64,000 bases of DNA from Flavobacteriia bacterium (GTDB lineage: Bacteria > Bacteroidota > Bacteroidia > Flavobacteriales_D > Crocinitomicaceae). The stretch spans positions 58,580-122,579 of the forward strand of contig CANLGD010000001.1 of assembly GCA_947490145.1 (NCBI GenBank). The letters are read 5' to 3'. Positions 41,183 to 51,253 of this stretch are shown one piece after another. The position numbers and the translations under genes are program-made. Every line of letters starts with the position of its first letter. Position 1 is the stretch's first letter. The notes beneath the pieces are model-generated. The model made no database searches and was not told the DNA's origin. It saw nothing but the letters and a program-made list of their open reading frames with translations.

Positions 41183-42330
41183 TGAATGATTTAGCACAAA
41201 AAAGCAAAATTTATATCATCGTCGGTGAAGCTTCAGGTGATTTGCACGGAGCAAATCTTGTAAAAGCATTAAAAAAAGTTTCAACCGAAATTAATAAGGA
41301 ATTAGATTTTCGTTTTTGGGGAGGAGATTTAATGCAAAAAGAAATTGGAAAGCCAGTAAAACATATTAAAGAATTGGCTTTTATGGGATTTATTGAAGTT
41401 ATTTCAAATCTAAAAACAATTTTGAATAACATTAAATTTTGTAAAAAAGACATAGAAAGTTTTCAACCCGACGCCTTGGTTCTAATTGATTACCCGGGAT
41501 TTAATTTGAGAATTGCTGAGTGGGCAAAAGCGAAAGGCATAAAAGTATTTTATTATATTTCACCGCAAGTTTGGGCTTGGAAGCAATCTCGGGTGTATAA
41601 AATTAAAAAATCAGTAGATCATTTATTCGCCATTTTGCCTTTTGAAGAAGAATTTTACAAAAAATTTGATTACAAAGTTGAATTTGTCGGACATCCGCTG
41701 TTGGATGCAATTGAACAGTATAAGGAAATTGATTTTTCTGAAACAGATTTTAGAGAAAGAAATAACCTGTCTCAAAAACCAATAATCGCTGTTTTGCCTG
41801 GAAGTAGAAAACAAGAAATTAAAGTTAAATTACCAATCATGTTGGAAGCAATAAAAAATTATTCCAATTATGAAATTTTAATCGCTGGAGCTCCTTCTTT
41901 AGATCCAGATTTTTATAAATCATTTTTAATTTATCCAAATATAAAAATTATTCATGGGGAAACGTATAATATTTTAAATTTAGCTGAAGCAGCAATTGTT
42001 ACATCGGGAACAGCAACATTGGAAACGGCTCTTTTTTCTGTGCCAGAAGTTGTTTGCTACAAGGCATCGCCAATTTCATACTATATAGCAAAAAGCTTGA
42101 TTAAAATAAAATACATTTCTTTGGTAAACTTAATAATGAATAGAGAAGTTGTGCGTGAACTTATTCAAAATGAGTGTAATTCAACCTTGATTGAATCAGA
42201 ATTTTCTAAACTAATTAAAGGCGGGGAAAAGCGGGAATTAATGGTGAAAGATTTTGAATTATTGAAAAAATCACTAGGTTCTGGAGGTGCAAGTGAAAAG
42301 GTAGCGCGTTTGTTGTTGAATAATTGTTGA
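41182..42330 (+). CDS. lpxB: Lipid-A-disaccharide synthase
   Basis: 382 aa GT19 enzyme. It opens [20 protein letters not shown], then [68 protein letters not shown] and [13 protein letters not shown]. It joins UDP-diacylglucosamine and lipid X at the inner face of the inner membrane. This confirms an LPS-bearing outer membrane. It is full length and follows the small membrane gene by overlap. Confidence 0.97.
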   Translation: MNDLAQKSKIYIIVGEASGDLHGANLVKALKKVSTEINKELDFRFWGGDLMQKEIGKPVKHIKELAFMGFIEVISNLKTILNNIKFCKKDIESFQPDALVLIDYPGFNLRIAEWAKAKGIKVFYYISPQVWAWKQSRVYKIKKSVDHLFAILPFEEEFYKKFDYKVEFVGHPLLDAIEQYKEIDFSETDFRERNNLSQKPIIAVLPGSRKQEIKVKLPIMLEAIKNYSNYEILIAGAPSLDPDFYKSFLIYPNIKIIHGETYNILNLAEAAIVTSGTATLETALFSVPEVVCYKASPISYYIAKSLIKIKYISLVNLIMNREVVRELIQNECNSTLIESEFSKLIKGGEKRELMVKDFELLKKSLGSGGASEKVARLLLNNC

Positions 42331-42383
42331 AAACAATTTGATTCCGCATGATTTCAAGCTTTTTTTGAACTTATTTTTGCAAA

Positions 42384-43577
42384 ATGAAAATCTTTTTTCT
42401 TTTTATTCTAATTTCTTTAACACAAAAAATCAGCGCGCAGCAACTGCGAGTGGGAGTTTTGACAGAATATGATATTCAGAGAATTCTATTTTCATACAAT
42501 GATGGAAGTTATTTGATTTATGCAGACACTTTCGAATTTGGGGCAATTCTTCCTAATGAGTTTGTGGATATTTCTATCACTTCTTCAGACAAAATACAAT
42601 TAAAAAAAGGGGTAGAAGTTTTAGGAGAATTTGAAAAAATAAGCTTAGTTGAAACAATTCCTGCAAGTTCAATTTCATTAACTGCAAAAAGTCCAGTTGC
42701 TAAAGAAAGAAAATATCGTGATGATATTGAAATTACATTGAGCGCAAAAGGTTTAGTAATCGTAAATCTTGTTGACATGAATAATTATTTGGCTGGCGTG
42801 GTAGAATCAGAAGGCGGTGGCGGTAAAGAATTAGAATATTACAAGGTTCAGGCTGTCATGTGCAGAACTTATGTGCTGAAAAATTTGAGTAGACATAAAG
42901 ATTTGGGTTTCGGTGTTTGTGATCGTGTGCATTGCCAGGCATATCATTCTATGTTGAAATTTACACCGCAAATTATGGATGCAGTAAAAGCAACTGAAAA
43001 TTTAATTTTGATTGACGATAAAAAAACTACTAAAGGCCAGTTAGCTGGTACTTATTTTCATGCAAATTGCGGAGGACAAACAAGCAATGCAGGGGATGTT
43101 TGGAATACTGATTTACCATACTTAAATACTTTCAAAGATACTTTTTGCATTTATACCAGGCAAGCAACCTGGGAAAAAAGAATTTCTCAACAAAAATGGG
43201 CTGATTTTTTAGTAACAAGATACAATTATCCATTGTATGACAGTGTTTTTGGTCCAATGATTTTCACTTTTAACCAACCGGAAAGAATTGCCTTTTATCA
43301 AAGTCCGTCTTTGGGTGTACCTTTGAGAGATTTACGAACAGAATTCCAATTAAAATCGACATTTTTCAGCTGTTATCCGGAAGGCTTAGATGTTGTAGTT
43401 CGGGGAAAAGGTGTAGGACACGGAGTTGGTCTATGCCAAGAAGGGGCAATGAAAATGGCAAAATATGGATTCAGCTTCCAACAAATTGCACTTTATTATT
43501 TCCCAGGATTAAAACTTGTTTCGTATAAAGATTTTTTATTTTTTAATCAAAAAATAGTTTCTGAAACAGAGTTTTAG
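42384..43577 (+). CDS. SpoIID/LytB-domain protein
   Basis: 397 aa with a signal peptide (ends KISAQQ). The SpoIID domain is shown by YLAGVVESEGGGGKELEYYK, KVQAVMCRTYVLKN, GTYFHANCGGQTSNAGDVWN and GKGVGHGVGLCQEGA. In Bacillus SpoIID is a peptidoglycan lytic enzyme; homologues in Gram-negative bacteria act on the cell wall in the periplasm. A -7 box TATTTTTG at 42372-42379 ends 4 bases before the ATG, so its mRNA may be leaderless. Confidence 0.9.
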   Translation: MKIFFLFILISLTQKISAQQLRVGVLTEYDIQRILFSYNDGSYLIYADTFEFGAILPNEFVDISITSSDKIQLKKGVEVLGEFEKISLVETIPASSISLTAKSPVAKERKYRDDIEITLSAKGLVIVNLVDMNNYLAGVVESEGGGGKELEYYKVQAVMCRTYVLKNLSRHKDLGFGVCDRVHCQAYHSMLKFTPQIMDAVKATENLILIDDKKTTKGQLAGTYFHANCGGQTSNAGDVWNTDLPYLNTFKDTFCIYTRQATWEKRISQQKWADFLVTRYNYPLYDSVFGPMIFTFNQPERIAFYQSPSLGVPLRDLRTEFQLKSTFFSCYPEGLDVVVRGKGVGHGVGLCQEGAMKMAKYGFSFQQIALYYFPGLKLVSYKDFLFFNQKIVSETEF

Positions 43578-43655
43578 ACTTTTTTGACATTTAAAAATGG
43601 AATATCAGTTGATTTTTATTTGATATAATATTTCTTTTATCTTGTAAATTTTAAT

Positions 43656-45065
43656 TTATTTCTTACTTTGACAAACGAAGTCAGTTGTTTCCATTCCTGC
43701 TTTTTTAATTCCTGCAAAACCTCCAGCTACGTCAATCATGTTGTGGTAGCCCCGACTTTTTAATATTGAAGCTGCAATAACTGAACGATATCCTCCGGCG
43801 CAATGAATAAAGAAAGGTTTTTCTTTAGGGAATTTCGCTAGATTTTCATTCAACAAATCAAGTGGAGTAGAATAAGCCATTTCTAAATGTTCTGCATCAT
43901 ATTCGTTTGGTTTTCTGACATCAAAAACTTGTTTATCTTCTTTTTCAACACTATTTTTAAATGTTTCTGCTGAAATTGATTCAATGTTATCTGTTTCTCT
44001 ACCAGAATTCTTCCAGGCTTTAATTCCGCCTTTTAGAAATCCAATCGTATTATCAAAACCTACTCTTGCTAATCTAGTAACTGTCTCTTTTTCTCTTCCT
44101 TCTGGACAAACCAATAATATTTCTTGTTTTACATCCATAATTAAAGCTCCAACCCATGGGGCAAAACCACCATCAATTCCAATGAATATTGAGTTTGGAA
44201 TGTGTTCTTCCACAAAATCTTTTTCATTTCGAACATCTAAAATCAATGCTTCAGTTTCATTTGCTAAAAAATCAAATTCCGTTACTGTTAATTCTTTAGT
44301 ACCTTTCAAAATAACGTCATCAATACTTGCATAGCCTTGTTTGTTCATTTGAACATTCATCCCAAAATATCCTGGAGGAGGCAATAATCCATCTGTAACT
44401 TCTGCAATGAACTCTACTTTGGTCATGTCTTTTCTCAAAGCATAATTTGTTACTTTTTGATCGCCAATTGTACCAACAGTTTCTTTTGACATATTTTTTC
44501 CACAAGCTGAACCAGCTCCGTGACCAGGATAAACAATCGTTTCATTCGGTAAAATCATTATTTTCGTTCTTAAACTTTCGAATAAAATCCCAGCTAATTG
44601 TTCTTGAGTAGTGTCTGCTGCTTTTTGAGCTAAATCTGGTCGTCCAACATCACCTAAAAACAAGGTATCACCTGAAAATAAGGCATGTTCTTTCCCTTTT
44701 TCATCTAACAATAAATAGCAAGAACTTTCCATTGTGTGACCAGGAGTGTGAAGAATTTTTATTTTAACTTTTCCTAAATTAAAAATTTGTCCATCTTTAG
44801 CAATTGTGCAATCAAAACTTGGATTAGCCGTTGGTCCGTATATTATTTCAGCACCAGTTTTATCGGCTAAAGTAATGTGACCACTAACGAAATCTGCATG
44901 AAAATGTGTTTCAAAAATATACTTGATTTTTGCATTGTCTAGATTAGCCTTATCGATGTATGAAGAAACTTCTCTTAATGGATCAATTATGGCAACTTCT
45001 CCCTCACTTTCGATGTAATAGGCCCCTTGCGCTAAACAGCCAGTATATATTTGTTCGACTTTCAT
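43656..45065 (-). CDS. MBL-fold hydrolase with two rhodanese domains (CstB/persulfide dioxygenase-like)
   Basis: 469 aa. The metallo-beta-lactamase domain (residues ~1-200) has HFHADFVSGH, HTPGHTMES, FSGDTLFLGDVGRPD and YPGHGAGSACG, the ETHE1-type iron site. Rhodanese 1 (~260-355) keeps a cysteine in LLVCPEGREKE, and rhodanese 2 (~370-460) has FIHCAGGYRS. The order matches CstB, which oxidises persulfides and handles the sulfite/thiosulfate formed. Both rhodanese cysteines are present. Monocistronic; no CstR- or Sqr-type gene is near. Confidence 0.93.
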   Translation of the reverse strand: MKVEQIYTGCLAQGAYYIESEGEVAIIDPLREVSSYIDKANLDNAKIKYIFETHFHADFVSGHITLADKTGAEIIYGPTANPSFDCTIAKDGQIFNLGKVKIKILHTPGHTMESSCYLLLDEKGKEHALFSGDTLFLGDVGRPDLAQKAADTTQEQLAGILFESLRTKIMILPNETIVYPGHGAGSACGKNMSKETVGTIGDQKVTNYALRKDMTKVEFIAEVTDGLLPPPGYFGMNVQMNKQGYASIDDVILKGTKELTVTEFDFLANETEALILDVRNEKDFVEEHIPNSIFIGIDGGFAPWVGALIMDVKQEILLVCPEGREKETVTRLARVGFDNTIGFLKGGIKAWKNSGRETDNIESISAETFKNSVEKEDKQVFDVRKPNEYDAEHLEMAYSTPLDLLNENLAKFPKEKPFFIHCAGGYRSVIAASILKSRGYHNMIDVAGGFAGIKKAGMETTDFVCQSKK

Positions 45066-45198
45066 AATGAATAACTTTTAATTTTTAAAGTACAAATTTA
45101 AGAAATAAAAAAAGTATTAACTGTGATGAAAGTTACAAAGTTAAATTTTAAATGAGAAAATTTAACTTTGATTATCATCTAAAAAAAATGCATCTATA

Positions 45199-45960
45199 CT
45201 AAAAACCATTTCTTTCCACAAAAACAATTTCTTTATTTTGATATGCTTTAACTTCTTTTGAATCCAAATTTTGAACTACAAGTCTCCCAATTTCATCTAT
45301 TCCGGTAATTGTTCCTTTAAAAATAATTTCTTCTTCTTTAAATAATGATTCTTTTTCAAAAAGCCATAAATTAGCGAGATAATCCCGCTTAATTTTTTTA
45401 AATTGGAATGCTTCAAGTTCGTTAAATCTGACATTTAATTTGTCAATTAATTTTAAAACTAAGTCCTGTATCACTAATTCTTTCTTAAGTATTGATTTCA
45501 AACTTAGCGCATTGTAATCCCCAAATTTTTCTTGGTTGACATTAATACCAAGTCCGACAATGCTATTTTTGATTAACAATTCGCTGAACTTCCCTTTTTC
45601 AAGCTGCGTTTCAATTAAAATTCCTGCAATTTTTGAGTTATTCCAAAGAATATCATTTGGCCATTTAATTTTAAAATTTGAATCAAATTCATTTAAAAAA
45701 TCAAAAACCGCCAAAGAAATTGCTTGAGTCAATAAAAAACTATTATTTACCGACAAATTGACATGATTCAAAAACGCACTTAAACTAATGTTTTTAAGAG
45801 GTTCAGAATCCCAAACAGCTCCTCTTTGACCTTTTCCAGCAATCTGACTACCTGCCAAAATAACTGTTCCATGTTCAATTTTATTCTCACGAACTAAATT
45901 GGCAACATAATTGTTTGTAGAATTAAGTGTATCTTTGTACGTGATTTTTCTGCCAATCAT
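45199..45960 (-). CDS. birA: Biotin--[acetyl-CoA-carboxylase] ligase
   Basis: 253 aa, no DNA-binding domain. Catalytic loop AGKGQRGAVWDSEP, the IKWPNDILWNNSKIAGILIE strand, and a C-terminal SH3-like domain (GTITGIDEIGRLVVQNL). It biotinylates the carboxyl-carrier protein of acetyl-CoA carboxylase. It is divergent from rsfS (106-bp gap), as in other Bacteroidota. Confidence 0.95.
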   Translation of the reverse strand: MIGRKITYKDTLNSTNNYVANLVRENKIEHGTVILAGSQIAGKGQRGAVWDSEPLKNISLSAFLNHVNLSVNNSFLLTQAISLAVFDFLNEFDSNFKIKWPNDILWNNSKIAGILIETQLEKGKFSELLIKNSIVGLGINVNQEKFGDYNALSLKSILKKELVIQDLVLKLIDKLNVRFNELEAFQFKKIKRDYLANLWLFEKESLFKEEEIIFKGTITGIDEIGRLVVQNLDSKEVKAYQNKEIVFVERNGF

Positions 45961-46066
45961 CAGGAAATCTGTTAAGAATGTAAAAAATATGATTGTAAAA
46001 TTAAAAAATAAATTAGTTTTGTATAAGTTTTGATAAATCTATATAAAACAAGACAAAAAATAATAA

Positions 46067-46444
46067 ATGTATAAAATAAATAATCAGATTGATTCTGAGA
46101 TCCTCTGCAAGTCGATTGTTGAGGGAATGCAAGAAAATAAAGCAAAAGATATTGTTGTTTTAGATTTAAGAGAAATTCATTCTGCGGTAACGGATTTTTT
46201 TGTTATTTGTTCAGGTGAATCATCTACACAAGTGGATGGAATCAACTCAACTGTTGTTCGCCACACACGCAAGGAGCTGAAAGAAAGACCTTGGCATGTC
46301 GAAGGTAAAGGTAACTCAGAGTGGGTGTTATTGGATTATGTAAATGTAGTTGCACATATTTTTTACAAAGATGCAAGAGGATTCTTTGATTTGGAAGGAT
46401 TGTGGGCAGATGCTAAAAGGACAAATATTCCAAATTTAGATTAA
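46067..46444 (+). CDS. rsfS: Ribosome silencing factor
   Basis: 125 aa. AKDIVVLDLREIHSAVTDFF, VICSGESSTQVDGINSTVV, and the closing WVLLDYVNVVAHIFYKDARG FFDLEGLW region are classic RsfS (DUF143). It binds L14 and blocks subunit joining under starvation. It begins the rsfS-ftsH(-cdsA) cluster, 10 bp before ftsH. Confidence 0.96.
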   Translation: MYKINNQIDSEILCKSIVEGMQENKAKDIVVLDLREIHSAVTDFFVICSGESSTQVDGINSTVVRHTRKELKERPWHVEGKGNSEWVLLDYVNVVAHIFYKDARGFFDLEGLWADAKRTNIPNLD

Positions 46445-46454
46445 TTAAACAAAA

Positions 46455-48569
46455 ATGAGCGAAAACAATAATAATAAAAAGAAAAATCCTAATTCCATTT
46501 ATTGGATTTACGCATTAATAGGGGTGGCTTTGGTGGCTTTTTCACTTTATACAAGTGGAGCTGGAGCGGTAAAAATCAAATATCAATCTACATTCTTTGC
46601 TCTTGCGGATTCAAGCTATGTGACTGATGTAAAGTTGGTAAATAGAGTGAGAGTTGATTTTAAATTAACGGAAGCTGGACGAAAATTTGTTAAGGAAAGT
46701 AAAGACAATCAATTTTTACCGTTAAAAAATAGTTTGAAAGATGGAAATAAATCCATGTCGGCTGTCAATCCTGTTTTTCAGTTGGATGTTTCTGATGCTG
46801 GAAATTTTTTAGACGGTTTAGATAAGACAAATGAAAGTTTAAAACTAGTGGGAAAAAAAGAAATCGAGCACATACCGACTGAGGAGGTAAATTATCTCGG
46901 AAGTATAATCAGTTTTATTCTTCCAATTTTGATTTTAATCGTTATCTGGATGTTTGTAATGCGCAGAATGTCTGGTGGAGGAGGTGCAGGTGGACAGCTT
47001 TTCAATATTGGAAAATCACGTGCTCAAGTCTATGATAAAGGTAAATCAACTAATATTACTTTTCAAGATGTTGCTGGTTTACAAGAGGCAAAAATCGAAA
47101 TACAAGAAATTGTAGAATTCTTGAAGAATTCTAAAAAATACACTGAATTGGGAGCTAAAATTCCAAAAGGAGCATTATTGGTAGGACCTCCAGGAACCGG
47201 TAAAACCTTATTAGCGAAAGCTGTTGCAGGTGAAGCAAAAGTTCCTTTTTTCTCACTTTCAGGTTCCGATTTCGTTGAAATGTTTGTTGGTGTTGGAGCT
47301 TCACGTGTTAGAGATTTATTCAAACAAGCAAAGGAGAAATCCCCAGCAATTATTTTTATTGATGAAATTGATGCGATTGGTCGTGCAAGAAGTAAAGGTA
47401 ATGGAATGGGCGGAAATGATGAGCGTGAAAACACCTTAAATCAGCTTCTTACAGAAATGGATGGTTTTGGTACAAATTCAGGAGTAATTATTCTTGCTGC
47501 TACCAATAGAGCGGATGTTTTAGATAGTGCTTTGATGCGTGCTGGTCGTTTTGACAGACAAATTTATGTTGATATGCCAGACATTAATGAGCGAAAAGAA
47601 ATCTTTTTGGTGCATTTGAAACCAATTAAAAAAGATGATTCAATTGATGTTGACTTTTTAGCAAAGCAAACGCCAGGTTTTTCTGGTGCAGATATTGCAA
47701 ATTTATGTAATGAAGCTGCTTTAATTGCTGCTAGACACAACAAAACACAAGTTGAAAAACAAGATTTCTTAGACGCTGTTGATAGAATCGTTGGAGGGCT
47801 TGAAAAGAAAAATAAAATCATTACAAAAAATGAAAAACGCTCAATTGCTTTTCATGAAGCTGGGCACGCAACAACATCTTGGTTGTTGGAGCACGCTTCT
47901 CCTTTGGTAAAAGTTACCATTGTCCCTAGAGGTCAATCGTTGGGAGCTGCATGGTATTTGCCAGAAGAACGAAGCATTACAACAACTGAGCAAATTTCTG
48001 ATGAGATGTGTTCTGCATTAGGCGGCAGGGCAGCTGAGGAATTGATATTTGGTAAGATTTCTACCGGAGCTTTAAGTGATTTGGAAAAAGTTACAAAACA
48101 AGCTTATGCTATGGTTAGTGTTTATGGTTTAAATAAAAGAATTGGTAACCGTTCTTATTATGATTCTCAAGGAAGAGAATCTTTTACAAAACCTTATTCT
48201 GAGGATACAGCAAGAATTATTGACGAAGAAGTTAGCATATTAATTGAAGAACAATATCAAAGAGCTTTAAAGTTATTAACTGATAATAAAGATAAATTAA
48301 CTGCATTGGCGGAAAAATTATTAGAAAAAGAAGTTATTTTTAAAGAAGATTTGGAATTGATTTTCGGTAAAAGAGAATGGGAAACTATTGAAGACATTGA
48401 AAATGCTGCCAGACTTACTGAAAATGCTGAAAATTTAGTAATAAGTGCAGTAAGTGAAACAAGTGAAAACTTATCAGAGGATAAATCCACTTCTGAAAAT
48501 GAAACGTTGGTGGATGAAGTAAAAACTGACGAAAATGGGCCTAATTCAAATAGTGAGGGGAATATTTAG
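46455..48569 (+). CDS. ftsH: ATP-dependent zinc metalloprotease FtsH
   Basis: 704 aa. Two membrane helices (about residues 14-32 and 149-168) surround a periplasmic domain. The AAA module has [18 protein letters not shown] (Walker A), [14 protein letters not shown] (Walker B) and [20 protein letters not shown] (SRH). The protease has the zinc motif HEAGHA. The acidic C-terminal tail after ~650 is low complexity. It degrades membrane and regulatory proteins. Cotranscribed with rsfS. Confidence 0.98.
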   Translation: MSENNNNKKKNPNSIYWIYALIGVALVAFSLYTSGAGAVKIKYQSTFFALADSSYVTDVKLVNRVRVDFKLTEAGRKFVKESKDNQFLPLKNSLKDGNKSMSAVNPVFQLDVSDAGNFLDGLDKTNESLKLVGKKEIEHIPTEEVNYLGSIISFILPILILIVIWMFVMRRMSGGGGAGGQLFNIGKSRAQVYDKGKSTNITFQDVAGLQEAKIEIQEIVEFLKNSKKYTELGAKIPKGALLVGPPGTGKTLLAKAVAGEAKVPFFSLSGSDFVEMFVGVGASRVRDLFKQAKEKSPAIIFIDEIDAIGRARSKGNGMGGNDERENTLNQLLTEMDGFGTNSGVIILAATNRADVLDSALMRAGRFDRQIYVDMPDINERKEIFLVHLKPIKKDDSIDVDFLAKQTPGFSGADIANLCNEAALIAARHNKTQVEKQDFLDAVDRIVGGLEKKNKIITKNEKRSIAFHEAGHATTSWLLEHASPLVKVTIVPRGQSLGAAWYLPEERSITTTEQISDEMCSALGGRAAEELIFGKISTGALSDLEKVTKQAYAMVSVYGLNKRIGNRSYYDSQGRESFTKPYSEDTARIIDEEVSILIEEQYQRALKLLTDNKDKLTALAEKLLEKEVIFKEDLELIFGKREWETIEDIENAARLTENAENLVISAVSETSENLSEDKSTSENETLVDEVKTDENGPNSNSEGNI

Positions 48570-48785
48570 TAGAGATGAAAAATAGCCCAGTGCTCGAAAT
48601 GTTCTTGAAATCTTAAAATAATTGATTTAGAAACCATGAAATCGACGAAATATAAACTGGAAAAAAATAAAATTCCAGTCTACGAAATCGACCCATCAAA
48701 AATGAAGTACTGAAGATTCAAGTAAAATTATTTTTAGAATTCCTGAATAACATTTGGCTCAGGCTAATTTACTTTTAAAAAAACA

Positions 48786-49598
48786 ATGAATAATCTTTTA
48801 CAAAGAGCATTAACTGGAACTTTATTTGTCGCTTCAATCGTTTGTTCGATTTGGTTTAATAATTATATTGCAATTGGTGTTTTTACTCTATTTTTTATTG
48901 GTGCCTTAAGCGAATATTTGAGTTTTTTTAAAACTCATGAAACAATCAAGATAAATCACATTGCATTTTTGATTTTTAATATTTCATTATTTATTTTGCT
49001 TATTGTTTGTCTTTTCTTCAAACTCAATTTTATTTATCTTTTTGCTGTTTTTCCTATGCTTTTTTTATACATGATTTTAGAATTATGGAGAAAAAGTGCG
49101 GAGCCTTTAGCAAATATCGCAACTGGAATTTTTGGATTTATTTATCTACTTTTTCCTTTTAGTTTAATTTTAGTTTTGCTTTTTGTGTCAACTCATTCGT
49201 TTCCTGTTTTAATTGGAATGTTTTTATTGATTTGGACAAACGATACTTTTGCTTATTTTTCGGGTAGATTTTTTGGTAGAACAAAATTATTTGAAAGAAT
49301 TTCTCCTAAAAAAACATGGGAAGGTACAGTAGGTGGTATTATTTTTACTGTTTTTGCAGGATATTTAATTGGCCTAACTGATAATGCATCAAACATGATT
49401 TTTTGGATAATTTCAGCTATAATTATTGCACCAACATCCATCTTTGGAGATTTACTAGAATCCTTGTTTAAACGCAATCTAAAGATAAAAGATTCAGGAA
49501 CAATACTTCCAGGTCATGGTGGAATTTTAGATCGTTTTGATGCAACAATTTTTACCGTTCCATTTTTCTTTCTTTGGTGGGTTGTTTATGTGAATTGA
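48786..49598 (+). CDS. cdsA: Phosphatidate cytidylyltransferase
   Basis: 270 aa polytopic membrane protein with about seven to eight helices. The CTP-transferase signature KDSGTILPGHGGILDRFDAT is intact near the C-terminus, preceded by ISPKKTWEGTVGG and TNDTFAYFSGRFFG. It makes CDP-diacylglycerol for all phospholipids and complements psd (32221). 216 bp separate it from ftsH; relatives often have a LUD-domain gene there, absent here. Confidence 0.96.
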   Translation: MNNLLQRALTGTLFVASIVCSIWFNNYIAIGVFTLFFIGALSEYLSFFKTHETIKINHIAFLIFNISLFILLIVCLFFKLNFIYLFAVFPMLFLYMILELWRKSAEPLANIATGIFGFIYLLFPFSLILVLLFVSTHSFPVLIGMFLLIWTNDTFAYFSGRFFGRTKLFERISPKKTWEGTVGGIIFTVFAGYLIGLTDNASNMIFWIISAIIIAPTSIFGDLLESLFKRNLKIKDSGTILPGHGGILDRFDATIFTVPFFFLWWVVYVN

Positions 49599-49977
49599 TT
49601 CAAAGTTAGTTTATCAACATAAATTATCTTTCTTTCTTTCTTTATTGCTTTCTTTATTGCTTGGTGTTATCTAAAAATAAAAAATCTTATACAGAAAGGA
49701 TTTATCAGATTTTTAATTTTAAAAGTCAAATAGTTCTTGAATATTTACATTGAGGGTATTTCAAAGAAGTTAAAAAAAGGAACTCAAATAAATTTTGTTT
49801 GCGAGGGTTGTAATAATATCGCAGTAAAAAAAAGATTTAATTGGAGAATTTACGATTATTAAAAACAGAAAAATGCAGAATTGTCAATAGTTCTGAAAAA
49901 ATCATTTTAGAAAAAGTCGGTTTTATAATTATTAATTATATTTTTGTTTACTTGTAATCCTTAATCTATTTAAAAAT
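49599..49977. other. Intergenic region with microsatellite and a short Cys-containing frame
   Basis: 379 bp after cdsA. A TTTC-rich simple repeat lies at about 49627-49662. At 49737-49862 (+, TTG start) a 41-codon frame encodes GTQINFVCEGCNNIAVKKRF NWRIYDY with a CxxC pair. It may be a remnant of a zinc-finger gene. No terminator with a clear stem follows cdsA. Confidence 0.3.
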
Positions 49978-50994
49978 ATGCCAGTTAATAAACAAATTGT
50001 AAACGCAATTAAAAAATCTTTGTCAAAATTTGACTTTTCCAATTTAGAGGAAAAATGCACAAACGAAGCACAAACTCGTTTTGTTTTAATTGAACCACTT
50101 TTGGAAGTTTTAGGTTATAGCCGAATCGACGACATGGCAACCGAAATTAATGCTGGTTGGGGTCAAAAAAATGACAGAGCTGACATTGGATTAATTGTCA
50201 AAGGTAAAATTCCCGAAATTATTGTCGAATGCAAAAAACATGGAAAAAGACTTACTGATAAAGAAGCCTCGCAATTAAATGGATATTTCATTAATACAAA
50301 AAATTCAAAGTTTGGAATCTTAACCAGTGGTTTAGTTTGGAGATTTTATTTTCCAAATGATTCTTCAAAAGAAATGAAACTTTATGATGTGCCTCATGTA
50401 GTTATTAATTTTGAAGATTTGAGTGAAGAAGACTATGATTTTCTTTCAAAAATTCATAAGAATAATATTGATTTGAAAGAATTACATGAAGAAGCACAAG
50501 ACTTTTTTTTCCTTGAAGGTTTTGCCGAAGCATTGGCTTCAGAGTTATTAGACCCCTCAGATGATTTAGTTAAAGCTTTATTTAATCGTATGCAAGGAAA
50601 AAGAATTACAGACCAAATTAAGGTAAAAATTAAAAGTTTAATTAATTCCACCTCGATCCAAACTGTTTTGCCTAAACTTATGGAAGAAGAATCAAAAAAT
50701 GGAAATATAATAATTACCACTGCTGAAGAATTAAAAATTTATCATTCTGTTAAAACAATAATTTTAAATTCAATTAAAAAAGTAGATGCTTCAAGAATTT
50801 CATTTCGTGACCAAAAAAACTCATTTAATATTTTAGTTGATGATAATCAAAAAAAGTTAATTGCAAAAATTACAAGTTCAAGAAACAAGTATTTGATTGA
50901 GTTAAATGGAAATAAATACGATGCTAATGATATTGAAAATATTGTAGCACAAAAGAAAATTTTAATTGATATTGCCACACAACATTTAAGTTAA
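49978..50994 (+). CDS. Orphan type I restriction-like HsdR-N nuclease (338 aa)
   Basis: The N-terminal ~170 residues are an HsdR_N PD-(D/E)xK domain: EAQTRFVLIEPLLEVLGY, then DRADIGLIVKG and EIIVECKKHGKRLTDKEASQ (catalytic D...ExK) and KFGILTSGLVWRFYFP. The rest is helical, with a C-terminal ~90-residue beta-rich domain (SFNILVDDNQKKLIAKITSS). There is no helicase, HsdM or HsdS. This matches orphan DUF-type type I restriction endonuclease-like proteins common in mobile or defence contexts. Monocistronic with its own terminator. Confidence 0.85.
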   Translation: MPVNKQIVNAIKKSLSKFDFSNLEEKCTNEAQTRFVLIEPLLEVLGYSRIDDMATEINAGWGQKNDRADIGLIVKGKIPEIIVECKKHGKRLTDKEASQLNGYFINTKNSKFGILTSGLVWRFYFPNDSSKEMKLYDVPHVVINFEDLSEEDYDFLSKIHKNNIDLKELHEEAQDFFFLEGFAEALASELLDPSDDLVKALFNRMQGKRITDQIKVKIKSLINSTSIQTVLPKLMEEESKNGNIIITTAEELKIYHSVKTIILNSIKKVDASRISFRDQKNSFNILVDDNQKKLIAKITSSRNKYLIELNGNKYDANDIENIVAQKKILIDIATQHLS

Positions 50995-51019
50995 TTGCTT
51001 ATTAAAAAATAAGAATTTG

Positions 51020-51047
51020 AAACCACCCTAATAAGTGGTTTTTTTTA
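51020..51047 (+). terminator. Terminator after the HsdR-N gene
   Basis: AAACCAC pairs with GTGGTTT around CCTAATAA, then seven further T. Confidence 0.8.
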
Positions 51048-51089
51048 TGCTTAATTGTAAAATAAAGACACTATACCGACATCCTAAAA

Positions 51090-51124
51090 AATAAAAACCT
51101 GTCAATCAATAAATTAACAGGTTT
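51090..51124 (-). terminator. Terminator after tRNA-Leu
   Basis: AAACCTGT and ACAGGTTT form a stem; on the minus strand TTTTATTTTTT follows. It begins 6 bases after the tRNA 3' end. Confidence 0.8.
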
Positions 51125-51129
51125 AATTG

Positions 51130-51212
51130 TGCCCACGACTGGATTCGAACCAGCACACCACTAAAGGCACCAGCCCCTCAAGCTGGCATGTCTACCGTTT
51201 CACCACGTGGGC
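51130..51212 (-). tRNA. tRNA-Leu (GAG)
   Basis: 83-nt class II tRNA. Acceptor GCCCACG pairs with CGTGGGC, D-arm TGGTGAAACGGTAGACA, anticodon stem CCAGC/GCTGG with loop TTGAGGG (GAG), a variable arm (TGCCTTTAGTGGTGTG) and T-arm CTGGTTCGAATCCAG. CCA is not encoded. The acyl-CoA dehydrogenase terminator lies directly 5' of it. Confidence 0.96.
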
Positions 51213-51253
51213 AAAAAGAATCCTTTAAACTTAATGCTTAAAGGATTCTTTTT
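51213..51253 (-). terminator. Terminator overlapping the acyl-CoA dehydrogenase stop codon
   Basis: AAAAAGAATCCTTTAA pairs perfectly with TTAAAGGATTCTTTTT over a 9-base loop. The right arm begins at the first base of the stop codon of the upstream gene, and the left arm runs to the tRNA 5' end. Confidence 0.85.

Noticed and set aside
49627..49662. TTTC-rich tract as a phase-variation repeat
   Set aside because: It is imperfect and lies in a gap more than 300 bp from the next start, so no gene would be switched by slippage.
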